From the NCBI GenBank assembly GCA_041984585.1, contig JBHIXX010000057.1, positions 1-9,510 on the forward strand: a DNA stretch of 9,510 nt, given 5' to 3'. Below the pieces are notes generated by a model. It saw nothing but the letters and a program-made list of their open reading frames with translations, was not told the origin of the DNA and made no database searches. This document shows positions 1-6,467 of the stretch, one piece after another (the stretch's first letter is position 1; the number at the start of each line of letters is the position of its first letter). The stretch is from Pseudolysinimonas_A sp041984585. GTDB taxonomy: Bacteria > Actinomycetota > Actinomycetes > Actinomycetales > Microbacteriaceae. The position numbers were made by a program, and so were the translations under genes.

Positions 1-91
1 TCAAGAACAAGAATTATCATGTTCACAGATTTGCGTTTGGCCTTTCCTGCGTTAGATACATATCCTAAGGGGCAGAAAAGGATGTATCGCC
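1..91 (+). promoter_or_regulatory. AT-richer upstream region of the cysE-derived start, with candidate promoter and RBS
   Basis: This stretch is about 42% GC by my count, against about 75% in the body of the window, so it does not look native to the actinobacterial operon. A weak sigma70-like pair is possible: TTGGCC at 37-42 and TATCCT at 61-66, with an 18-base spacer. A purine-rich ribosome binding site, AGAAAAGGA, lies at 75-82 about 10 bases before the ATG at 92. GAACA at 5-9 and TGTTC at 20-24 form an inverted repeat with a 10-base gap, which could be an operator. No named regulator can be assigned. If the join at about 284-304 is an artefact, this is the promoter region of a foreign cysE and says nothing about how the folate operon is controlled. 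Confidence 0.4.
55..88 (+). promoter_or_regulatory. Imperfect hairpin overlapping the ribosome binding site
   Basis: GATACAT at 55-61 is exactly complementary to ATGTATC at 82-88. After a two-base bulge (62-63), CCT at 64-66 pairs with AGG at 79-81. This leaves a 12-base loop at 67-78. The 3' arm contains the AGG of the likely Shine-Dalgarno sequence, so folding would hide the ribosome binding site of the gene starting at 92. The pairing is seen directly; a regulatory role is inference. Confidence 0.35.
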
Positions 92-679
92 ATGATCAAG
101 ACCCGCAAAGCCATCTCCCCGCTGGATCCTGTCTGGGACCGGATCGCCAAGGAGGCGCAGGAGGCCGTTGACAAGCAGCCCTTGATGGGAGGGTTGATCC
201 ATGCCTGTATCCTGCACCACCCGACCATAGAGAAGGCGCTCTCCTATCGCATCGCCGCCAAACTGTGTTCGAACGAGATGTCGATGGTGATCCTGCGCGA
301 GATCCCCTTCTACTCGATGTGCGAGCACCACCTGGTGCCGTTCCACGGCACCGCGTCGGTGGGCTACATCCCCGGCGACCACCTCGTCGGTCTCGGTCGG
401 CTGGCCGACGTCGTCGAGGTCGCCGCCGCGCGTCCGCAGGTGCAGGAGCGGCTCACCGAGCAGATCGCCGACGCCCTCGAGGCCGGTCTCGCGCCGCGCG
501 GCGTGCTCGTCGTGCTGGGTGCCCGGCACGAGTGCGTCGCCGCGCGCGGCCCGCGGCAGCACCGGTCGAGCATGGTCACCGTCGCCGCGCGCGGCGAGCT
601 GGCCGAGCCGGCGCGCCGCGCCGAGGTGCTCGCCCTGGTCGGCGCCCCCGATCCCGATCGTGCGGAGGAGGGCGCATGA
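92..679 (+). CDS. folE: CysE-FolE chimera: serine acetyltransferase N-terminus joined to GTP cyclohydrolase I C-terminus
   Basis: The 195-residue product has two unrelated halves. Residues 1-71 align without gaps to the N-terminal helical domain of serine acetyltransferase: PVWDRI, then HACILHHPTIEKALSY near 37-52, then AAKL and ILREI, as in E. coli CysE (VWNNI, HATLLKHENLGSALSY, ANKL, IREV). The catalytic hexapeptide-repeat domain of CysE is absent. From PFYSMCEHH (72-80) on, it is GTP cyclohydrolase I, which converts GTP to dihydroneopterin triphosphate in folate synthesis. The zinc ligands Cys77, His80 and Cys148 and the RPQVQERLTEQIADAL helix (114-129) are present. About 70-80 residues of the normal FolE N-terminus are missing. 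Codons before ~284 are 83% GC at third positions and more A/T-ending than those after. The ATG is preceded by an RBS; the stop overlaps folP by four bases. The native gene is very probably folE; a working fusion is unlikely. Neither activity can be assumed. Confidence 0.85.
   Translation: MIKTRKAISPLDPVWDRIAKEAQEAVDKQPLMGGLIHACILHHPTIEKALSYRIAAKLCSNEMSMVILREIPFYSMCEHHLVPFHGTASVGYIPGDHLVGLGRLADVVEVAAARPQVQERLTEQIADALEAGLAPRGVLVVLGARHECVAARGPRQHRSSMVTVAARGELAEPARRAEVLALVGAPDPDRAEEGA
284..304 (+). other. Chimeric junction between cysE-derived and folE-derived sequence
   Basis: These 21 bases encode Met-Val-Ile-Leu-Arg-Glu-Ile. Before them the reading frame matches CysE; after them it matches FolE. 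The short peptide suits both families: CysE has (M)xxILREI at the end of its N-terminal domain, and actinobacterial FolE has EMVxxREIP or RDIP just before the FYSxCEHH zinc motif. The breakpoint can therefore not be placed more finely. GC content and codon use change at the same point. Shared sequence of this length would permit an assembly misjoin, a PCR or amplification chimera, or less likely a natural recombination. Confidence 0.8.
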
Positions 680-1467
680 CCCTGGTGATGGGCGTGCTCA
701 ACGTCACCCCCGACTCGTTCAGCGACGGCGGCAAGTGGCTCGACGCCGGAGCCGCCGTGGCGCACGGGCTCGACTTGCGCGCCCAGGGCGCCGACATCGT
801 CGACGTCGGCGGCGAGTCCACCCGGCCGGGCGCCGACCCGGTCGCGGCCGACGAGGAGCAGCGCCGCGTGCTCCCGGTGATCGAGCGGCTCGCCGCCGAG
901 GGCGTCACCGTGAGCGTCGACACCCGGGACGCCGACACCGCGCGCCGGGCGGTCGACGCCGGCGCCGAGATCGTCAACGACGTCTCCGCCGGACTGCACG
1001 ACGACCGGATGGCGCGCGTCGTCGCCGAGACCGGCGCCCGTTACGTCGCCATGCACTCGCGCGGTCCGGCCGACGCCGTCACCTCCTACACCGACGTCGT
1101 GCAGGAGGTGATCGCCGAGCTCTCCGCCCGCGTGGTGGCGCTCGTCGACGCGGGAGTCGACCCGGCCCGCATCGTGCTCGACCCGGGCCTCGGGTTCGCC
1201 AAGACCGCGGAGCACAACTGGGCCCTGCTCGGGCACCTCGACGAGATCGCGTCGCTCGGGCATCCGGTGCTCGTCGGCGCCTCGCGCAAGCGGTTCGTCG
1301 GCGCGCTGCTGCCCGAGGGCGCCCCGATGGAGCAGCGCGACGCGCCGTCGGCCGTGATCAGCGCCCTCTCCGCCCAGGCGGGCGCCTGGGCGGTGCGCGT
1401 GCACGACGTCCCAGCCACCCGCCTCGCCCTCGAGGTTCAACGGCAGTGGCGGGCGGGTGCGCGATGA
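676..1467 (+). CDS. folP: Dihydropteroate synthase
   Basis: This 263-residue cytosolic TIM-barrel enzyme condenses hydroxymethyl-dihydropterin diphosphate with p-aminobenzoate to give dihydropteroate; it is the sulfonamide target. All family signatures are visible: GVLNVTPDSFSDGG (6-19), DVGGESTRPGA (43-53), SVDTRDA (80-86), IVNDVS (99-104), MHSRG (126-130), DPGLGFAKT (169-177), GASRKRFVG (201-209) and the RVHDV phosphate-binding loop (241-245). Length is normal. The ATG at 676 lies in an ATGA overlap with the upstream stop and follows a strong GGAGGAG at 664-670, which fixes the start. The next gene, folB, also overlaps by four bases. Codon use is uniformly actinobacterial, so the gene is on the native side of the junction. 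Confidence 0.98.
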   Translation: MTLVMGVLNVTPDSFSDGGKWLDAGAAVAHGLDLRAQGADIVDVGGESTRPGADPVAADEEQRRVLPVIERLAAEGVTVSVDTRDADTARRAVDAGAEIVNDVSAGLHDDRMARVVAETGARYVAMHSRGPADAVTSYTDVVQEVIAELSARVVALVDAGVDPARIVLDPGLGFAKTAEHNWALLGHLDEIASLGHPVLVGASRKRFVGALLPEGAPMEQRDAPSAVISALSAQAGAWAVRVHDVPATRLALEVQRQWRAGAR

Positions 1468-1835
1468 GCGCCGCGCTCGACGTCATCACCCTCACCGGGC
1501 TGCGCGCGCGCGGGCACCACGGCGTGTTCGACCATGAGCGCGCCGACGGGCAGGAGTTCGTCGTCGACGTCGCCGTGCGGCTGCCGCTCGGCGTGGCCGC
1601 TGCCGGTGACGACCTCGCCGCGACCGTGCACTACGGCGAGCTCGCCGAAGCCGTAGTCGCCGCCATCGAGCGCGACCCGGTCGACCTGATCGAGACCCTC
1701 GCCGAGCGCATCGCCGACGTCGCGCTCGGCTTCGCCGCCGTCCGCGAGACCACGGTCACCGTGCACAAGCCGCACGCGCCGATCACGGTGCCGTTCGACG
1801 ACGTCACCGTCACGATCACCCGGGGCCGGGCGTGA
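1464..1835 (+). CDS. folB: Dihydroneopterin aldolase
   Basis: The 123-residue product cleaves 7,8-dihydroneopterin to 6-hydroxymethyl-dihydropterin and glycolaldehyde, the step before FolK. Family features are RGHHGVFDHER (16-26), containing the conserved glutamate of the substrate site; the GQEFVVDV strand (29-36); LIETLAERIAD (75-85) with the pterin-binding glutamate; and VHKPHAPI (100-107) with the catalytic lysine, Lys102. Length fits the family (about 120 residues, a T-fold subunit that forms an octamer in known members). The start is an ATGA overlap with folP and the end a GTGA overlap with folK, so translation is probably coupled. The upstream purine tract (GGCGGGCGGG) is only a weak RBS. 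Confidence 0.97.
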   Translation: MSAALDVITLTGLRARGHHGVFDHERADGQEFVVDVAVRLPLGVAAAGDDLAATVHYGELAEAVVAAIERDPVDLIETLAERIADVALGFAAVRETTVTVHKPHAPITVPFDDVTVTITRGRA

Positions 1836-2359
1836 CCCGCGCCGTCGTGGCGCTGGGGGCCAACCTCGGCGACCGCGAGGCCACGCTGCTCGCCGCGGTC
1901 CGCGACCTCGCCGCCGCCGAGGGGGTCGAGCTGGTCGCGGTGTCGCCGCTGCTCGACACCGTCGCGGTGCGCGTCGAGGGCGAGGATCCGGACGCCCCGC
2001 GCTACCTCAACGGCGTCGCGCTGGTCGACACCGACCTCGCCCCCGAGGCGCTGCTCGACGTTCTGCTCGGCATCGAGCGCGAGCACGGCCGGGTGCGGGC
2101 GGAGCGCTGGGGCGACCGCACGCTCGACCTCGACATCGTCGACTACGGCGGCGAGCGGCTCGCCTCCGACCGGCTCGAGCTGCCGCACCCGCGCGCCGCG
2201 GAGCGGGCCTTCGTGCTCGAGCCCTGGCTCGCCGTCGACCCGGATGCCGTGCTCGTCGGACACGGCCGGGTCGCCGACCTGGTGGCCGCGCTGCGCGCCG
2301 CCGACGACTCCGCTGACGGCACGGGCGAGGCCGGCTCGGCCGACGGGGGCTCGGGATGA
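1832..2359 (+). CDS. folK: 2-amino-4-hydroxy-6-hydroxymethyldihydropteridine diphosphokinase (HPPK)
   Basis: The 175-residue enzyme transfers pyrophosphate from ATP to hydroxymethyl-dihydropterin and hands the product to FolP. Motifs are ALGANLGD (7-14); the ERWGDRTLDLDIVDYG core (91-106), whose two Asp residues in LDLDI bind magnesium; and LPHPRAAERAFVLEP (117-131). The start is a GTG at 1832 inside a GTGA overlap with folB; the conserved VALGANLGD follows at once, so no other start fits. The last ~20 residues are a low-complexity Asp/Gly/Ser tail beyond the usual domain end and probably disordered. The stop overlaps the next ATG by four bases. Confidence 0.97.
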   Translation: MTRAVVALGANLGDREATLLAAVRDLAAAEGVELVAVSPLLDTVAVRVEGEDPDAPRYLNGVALVDTDLAPEALLDVLLGIEREHGRVRAERWGDRTLDLDIVDYGGERLASDRLELPHPRAAERAFVLEPWLAVDPDAVLVGHGRVADLVAALRAADDSADGTGEAGSADGGSG

Positions 2360-2838
2360 GTCGCACCCGCGCGACCACCGTCATCGCGCTGCTCGCCGTC
2401 GGGGCCGCCCTCGGCATCCTGCTGCAGCTCGCGCTCGCCGCCGGCAGCCAGCCGAAGTTCCGGCCCGAGTACTCCCTCGCCGTGACGCTCGCGCTGATCG
2501 GCGTGATCGTGGTCGCGCTCGCCCTCCCGGTGCGCCGGGTGGTGCGCGGCCGCGGGCGGGTCGACCCGTTCTACGCCACCCGGGTGGTGCTGCTGGCGAA
2601 GGCCTCGGCGCTCGCCGGCGCCCTGCTCGCGGGCGTCGGGGCCGGCCTGTTGATCGAGCTGCTGCTGCGCTCCACGGCGCCCGGCGACGACACCGTCGCC
2701 CGCACCCTCGCCGCCCTCGGCGGTGCCGTCGTGCTGCTCGTCGGCGGGCTCGTCGGCGAGTGGTTCTGCACGGTTCCGCCCGCCGACCCCGACGACGACG
2801 AGCCGAACGGCCTCGACACCGGCAGACTGGAGCCGTGA
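2356..2838 (+). CDS. DUF3180 family membrane protein
   Basis: The 160-residue protein has four predicted membrane helices, at about 7-29, 39-59, 78-102 and 115-138. Between the second and third lies a basic loop (RRVVRGRGRVD), followed by the DPFYATRVVLLAKA signature (70-83) that I recognise from DUF3180, an actinobacterial family always seen beside folK. The C-terminus is acidic and probably disordered. The positive-inside rule places the basic loop, and so both ends, on the cytoplasmic side. Its function is unknown. The ATG sits in an ATGA overlap with folK and the stop in a GTGA overlap with the PH-domain gene. The position equals that of Rv3605c in the M. tuberculosis folate cluster. Confidence 0.85.
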   Translation: MSRTRATTVIALLAVGAALGILLQLALAAGSQPKFRPEYSLAVTLALIGVIVVALALPVRRVVRGRGRVDPFYATRVVLLAKASALAGALLAGVGAGLLIELLLRSTAPGDDTVARTLAALGGAVVLLVGGLVGEWFCTVPPADPDDDEPNGLDTGRLEP

Positions 2839-3320
2839 ACCGCCTCGATCCGCTCCCCGACGCCGAGTGGCAGCGGGTGTCCCCGAAGTACGTCGTCGTC
2901 GACCTGCTGGGCATCCTCATCTCCGCCCTCGTGCTGACCGCCGGCTCCTCCGTGCCCTGGCTGGTCACCGGCCAGATCTGGTTCGTCGCCCTGCCCATCG
3001 GGATGCTCGTCATCCACCTGCTGATGGCGGCGTTCACGCCGCGCCGGGTGCGCTCCGTCGGGTACCTGCTGCGCGACGACGACCTCGTCTTCCGCCGGGG
3101 CATCATGTTCCTGCGCATGGTCGCCGTGCCCTACGGCCGGATGCAGCTGGTCGACATCACCCGTGGACCGGTCACCCGCGCGTTCGGCCTCTCCGAACTG
3201 AAACTGGTCACCGCCGCCGCCTCCAGCGGCGTCACCATCCCGGGGCTGCCCGCCGACGACGCCGAGCGCCTGCGCGACCGTCTCGTCGAGCTGGCCGAGA
3301 CGCGCCGGGCGGGCCTGTGA
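2835..3320 (+). CDS. Two-helix PH domain-containing membrane protein (bPH_2/DUF304, YdbS-like)
   Basis: The 161-residue protein has a short cytosolic N-terminus, two hydrophobic helices at about 20-36 and 49-68, and one bacterial pleckstrin-homology domain from about 72 to 150. Typical of bPH_2 proteins are the two-helix hairpin followed by a beta-rich stretch (DDDLVFRRGI), then PYGRMQLVDITRGPVTRAFG (99-117) and a helix at the end. The start is a GTG in a GTGA overlap with DUF3180; GGAG at 2829-2832 is very close to it, so coupling probably matters more than the RBS. It overlaps a larger PH-domain gene by four bases. Such pairs resemble B. subtilis YdbS and YdbT, which are thought to act at the membrane, but no activity can be assigned from the sequence. 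Confidence 0.88.
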   Translation: MNRLDPLPDAEWQRVSPKYVVVDLLGILISALVLTAGSSVPWLVTGQIWFVALPIGMLVIHLLMAAFTPRRVRSVGYLLRDDDLVFRRGIMFLRMVAVPYGRMQLVDITRGPVTRAFGLSELKLVTAAASSGVTIPGLPADDAERLRDRLVELAETRRAGL

Positions 3321-4897
3321 GCGACGGCGTCGAGCCGCGCCCCGAGCCGACGGCGGCCCGCGGCGCGACCGACCTCGCCGACGGCGAGTGGCACCGCCTG
3401 CACCCGGCGACGCCGCTGCTGCGCGGCGGGCTGGCGTTCATCGCGATCGTCGGCATCGTCATCGCCAACCTGCGCGAGCGGATCGTCGAGATCTTCTTCC
3501 CCAGCGTGGTGTGCCCGGGCGGCGACTGCGAGGGCGTCGACCCGTTCGAGTACCTCATCGTCAACAACCTCATCGTCTTCGTGCTGCTCGTGGTGCTCGT
3601 CGTGCTGCTGCTGCTGATCGGCGGGTTCGCGCTCTCCTGGCGGATGAACACCTTCCGCGTCACCGACGAGGTGGTCGAGACGCGCACCGGCATCCTGTTC
3701 CGCACCCACCGGCAGGCCCGGCTCGACCGCATCCAGGACGTCACCGTCGTCCGCCCGCTGTTCGCGCGCCTGTTCGGGGCGGCCCGCCTCGAGGTCGGCG
3801 TCGCCGGGCAGGGCACCGGCGTGCCGCTCGCCTACCTCGGCGGCGCCCAGGCCGATGCCCTGCGTGCCGTCATCCTGCGCCGCGCCGCGGGCGCCCGAGC
3901 CGGCGAGACGCCGTCCGCGCGGCCCGGGGGCGCCGGCTCGGTGGTCGACCGGCGCGTGCAGGAGTTCCTCGCGCCGGAGCTCGACCCCGCACTCGCCCTC
4001 CCCGGATCGGTCGTGCGGATGGGGGCCGGCCGTCTCGTCGCGTCGACCTTCCTGAGCACCGGGACGATCGTCGCCATCGTCGTCGCGGTGGCGTTCGCCG
4101 TCATCTCCGTCATCCAGCCGCGGTTCCTCTTCGTGGTCGCGTTCAGCGTCATCCCCGCCGCCATCGGCCTCGTGTCGTACCTGGTGAACCGCATCACCAA
4201 GTTCCTGCGCTACTCGATCGCGGGCACGCCCGACGGCGTGCGCGTCGGATACGGGCTGCTCACCCTGCGCAACGACACCATCCCGCCCGGCCGCATCCAC
4301 TCGGTCGCCGTGAGCCAGCCGCTGCTCTGGCGCCCCGCCGGCTGGTGGAGCGTGCGGGTGAACAAGGCCACCCGCGGCGCGCAGTCCGAGAACGGCCAGC
4401 AGCCGACCTCCACGGTGCTGCCGGTGGGCTCCGCCGACGACGTGTTCGAGGTGCTGCGACTGCTGCTCCCGCAGGCGCCCGACGCCGACGTGCGCGGTCT
4501 GCTCGAGCGCGGGCTCGTCGGCCGGGGCGACGACGAGTTCACCACCTCGCCTCCGCGCGCCGCGGTGCTGCGCCTGCTGTCGTGGCGGCGCAACGGCTTC
4601 GCCCTGCTCCCCGACCTCGTGGTGCTGCGCCGCGGGTTCATCTGGCGCGAACTGGTGATCGTGCCGCTCGCCCGCGTGCAGAGCGTCGCGGCGGGGCAGG
4701 GTCCGCTCGAGCGGGCGCTCGACCTGGGGGCGGTGCACGTGCACACGGTCGCCGGACCGATCACCGCGAAGGTGGGGGCGCTCGCCCGCACCGACGCCGA
4801 GGGGTTCCTGCGCGACGCCTCCGAGGCGTCGGTCGCCGCGGCGGCCGCGGATCGCAGCCACCGCTGGCGCTCCGGCGAGGACGGGCCCGCCACGTGA
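3317..4897 (+). CDS. Triple PH domain-containing membrane protein (bPH_2/DUF304, YdbT-like)
   Basis: The 526-residue protein has two helix pairs, at about 36-52 and 80-107, then 246-264 and 268-291. PH-like domains follow each pair (about 108-188 and 293-385) and a third lies at about 424-503. Each PH unit repeats the family pattern: a 'V..R.G.l.R......l.RIQDV.V..P...R.fG...L.V' sequence, seen as RLDRIQDVTVVRPLFARLFG (residues 135-154), then PPGRIHSVAVSQPLLWR (323-339), then PLARVQSVAAGQGPLER (450-466). The outer loop between helices 1 and 2 contains Cys66 and Cys71 (VVCPGGDC), which could form a disulfide. The start is a GTG in a GTGA overlap. Length and layout match YdbT-type proteins. Its function in this operon is unknown; working with the preceding PH protein is an inference from adjacency. 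Confidence 0.88.
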   Translation: MSDGVEPRPEPTAARGATDLADGEWHRLHPATPLLRGGLAFIAIVGIVIANLRERIVEIFFPSVVCPGGDCEGVDPFEYLIVNNLIVFVLLVVLVVLLLLIGGFALSWRMNTFRVTDEVVETRTGILFRTHRQARLDRIQDVTVVRPLFARLFGAARLEVGVAGQGTGVPLAYLGGAQADALRAVILRRAAGARAGETPSARPGGAGSVVDRRVQEFLAPELDPALALPGSVVRMGAGRLVASTFLSTGTIVAIVVAVAFAVISVIQPRFLFVVAFSVIPAAIGLVSYLVNRITKFLRYSIAGTPDGVRVGYGLLTLRNDTIPPGRIHSVAVSQPLLWRPAGWWSVRVNKATRGAQSENGQQPTSTVLPVGSADDVFEVLRLLLPQAPDADVRGLLERGLVGRGDDEFTTSPPRAAVLRLLSWRRNGFALLPDLVVLRRGFIWRELVIVPLARVQSVAAGQGPLERALDLGAVHVHTVAGPITAKVGALARTDAEGFLRDASEASVAAAAADRSHRWRSGEDGPAT

Positions 4898-5631
4898 CGC
4901 CGCGCGACGGCCGCCTCGGCATCGGCGTGGTCGGCGCGGGGCGGGTCGGGCCGGTGCTCGCCGCCGCGCTCGGCGGCGCGGGCCACGCGGTGGTCGGCGT
5001 CGCCGCCGTGTCGGAACCCAGCCGCGACCGCGCCGACGCCCTGCTGCCCGGCGTGCCGGTGCTGCCCGTGCCGGAGGTCGTCGAGCGGGCCGAGCTGGTG
5101 CTGCTCGCCGTGCCCTCCGCCGAACTGCCCGCGCTGGTCGACGGTCTCGCCGCGACTGGGGCCTGGCAGCCGGGCCAGCTCGTGCTGCACACCGCCGCCG
5201 AGTACGGCACCGGCGTGCTCGCCCCCGCCGTCGGGCGCGGCGCGATCCCGCTCGCCGTGCACCCGGCGATGGCGTTCACCGGCACCAGCATCGACCTCGC
5301 GCGGCTGCGCGACGCCTGGTGCGCGGTGACCGCCCCCGCCCCCGTCCTGCCGATCGCGCAGGCGCTCGTCGTCGAGATGGGGGCCGAACCGGTCGTGGTC
5401 GCCGAGGGCGACCGCCCCGCCTACGCCCGCGCGGTGGCCGCCACCCGCGACCTCGCCTCCGGGGTGGTCGCCGACGCCGCGGCGACGCTCGCCGGCATCG
5501 GCGTCGAGCGCCCCGGGCGCCTGCTCGGCGCCCTGCTCCGGTCGGCCGTGGAGGACGCGGTCGCGAAGGCCGACCCCGGTCCGACCGATACCATCGACGA
5601 CGTGCCGACCGACGACGGGGAGACCGCGTGA
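4894..5631 (+). CDS. Rossmann-fold DUF2520 protein, putative NAD(P)-dependent oxidoreductase
   Basis: The 245-residue protein begins with a dinucleotide-binding fold: IGVVGAGRVG, whose GxGxxG spans 14-19, followed by alternating strands and helices and VLLAVPSAELP (69-79). HPAMAFTG (123-130) is the conserved motif of DUF2520 proteins, which resemble ketopantoate reductase and F420-type reductases in fold. The C-terminal helical domain is short: after LLGALLRSAVEDAVAKA (210-226) comes an acidic tail, whereas many relatives that I recall are nearer 280-320 residues with a further conserved stretch. It overlaps both neighbours by four bases. Its constant place before panC in Actinobacteria suggests a role in pantothenate supply, but that is inference; the reaction is not known. 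The start is the GTG at 4894. Confidence 0.88.
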   Translation: MTPRDGRLGIGVVGAGRVGPVLAAALGGAGHAVVGVAAVSEPSRDRADALLPGVPVLPVPEVVERAELVLLAVPSAELPALVDGLAATGAWQPGQLVLHTAAEYGTGVLAPAVGRGAIPLAVHPAMAFTGTSIDLARLRDAWCAVTAPAPVLPIAQALVVEMGAEPVVVAEGDRPAYARAVAATRDLASGVVADAAATLAGIGVERPGRLLGALLRSAVEDAVAKADPGPTDTIDDVPTDDGETA

Positions 5632-6467
5632 CCCGCCCCACCGTCGTCCGGGGGATCGCGGAGCTGCGCGCCCAACTCGCCGGCCGCCGCGTCGCGCTCG
5701 TGCCGACGATGGGCGCGCTGCACGCGGGGCACCTCGCGCACGTCGCCCGGGCGCGTGAACTCGCCGACGTGGTCGTCGTGTCGATCTTCGTGAACCCGCT
5801 GCAGTTCGCCGAGGGCGAGGACCTCGAGAAGTACCCGCGCGACCTCGACGCCGACCTCGACGCGCTCGAGCCGTACGGGGTCGAGTACGTGTTCGCGCCC
5901 GGCGCCGACGAGATGTACCCCGACGGTGCGGCGCAGGTGAAGGTGACCGGCGGCCCCGTCGCCGGCATGTACGAGGGGCGCTCGCGCCCCGGCCACTTCG
6001 ACGGGATGCTGACCGTCGTCGCGAAGCTGTTCCACATCGTGCGGCCCGCCGTCGCGACCTTCGGGCAGAAGGACGCGCAGCAGCTCTTCCTCGTGCAGCG
6101 GATGGTGCGCGACCTCGACTTCGAGGTCGAGATCGAGGTGATCGAGACGGTGCGCGAGTCGGACGGCCTCGCCATGTCGTCGCGCAACCGGTACCTCGGG
6201 CCCGCCGACCGGGCCGCCGCGGTCGGGCTCTCCCGCGCTCTCGAGGCCGCCGCATCCGCCGGTGATCGCGGCATCGACGCGGCCCTCGCGGCGGCGCAGA
6301 GCGCCCTCGCCCCCGACGACCGCGTCGTGCTCGACTACCTGCAGATCGTCGACCCCGACACGTTCCTGCCCGTGCCCGACGGCTACCGCGGACCGGCCCG
6401 GGCGCTCGTCGCGGCGCAGGTCGGCCCGGCCCGCCTCATCGACAACGACGAGATCTTCCTCAACTGA
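5628..6467 (+). CDS. panC: Pantothenate synthetase (pantoate-beta-alanine ligase)
   Basis: The 279-residue cytosolic enzyme joins pantoate and beta-alanine using ATP, through a pantoyl-adenylate. Class I nucleotidyltransferase motifs are present: PTMGALHAGH (26-35) with the HxGH signature, FVNPLQF (54-60) for pantoate binding, FGQKDAQQL (145-153; many relatives have FGEKDYQQL), and SDGLAMSSRN (178-187), the KMSKS-like loop. Length is typical. The start is a GTG in a GTGA overlap with the DUF2520 gene, preceded by GGGGAG at 5617-5622 with good spacing, the clearest RBS of the late operon. It is the last gene of the overlapping series. panB and panD, needed to supply its substrates, are not in the window. 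Confidence 0.97.
   Translation: MTRPTVVRGIAELRAQLAGRRVALVPTMGALHAGHLAHVARARELADVVVVSIFVNPLQFAEGEDLEKYPRDLDADLDALEPYGVEYVFAPGADEMYPDGAAQVKVTGGPVAGMYEGRSRPGHFDGMLTVVAKLFHIVRPAVATFGQKDAQQLFLVQRMVRDLDFEVEIEVIETVRESDGLAMSSRNRYLGPADRAAAVGLSRALEAAASAGDRGIDAALAAAQSALAPDDRVVLDYLQIVDPDTFLPVPDGYRGPARALVAAQVGPARLIDNDEIFLN

Noticed and set aside
5..24. LexA-type (SOS) operator in GAACA...TGTTC
   Set aside because: The alphaproteobacterial site is a direct GTTC repeat with a 7-base gap; here the arms are inverted with a 10-base gap.
82..94. Alternative ATG at 82 for the first gene
   Set aside because: It is in a different frame from the CysE-like protein and closes after about 25 codons; the ATG at 92 has the better RBS spacing.
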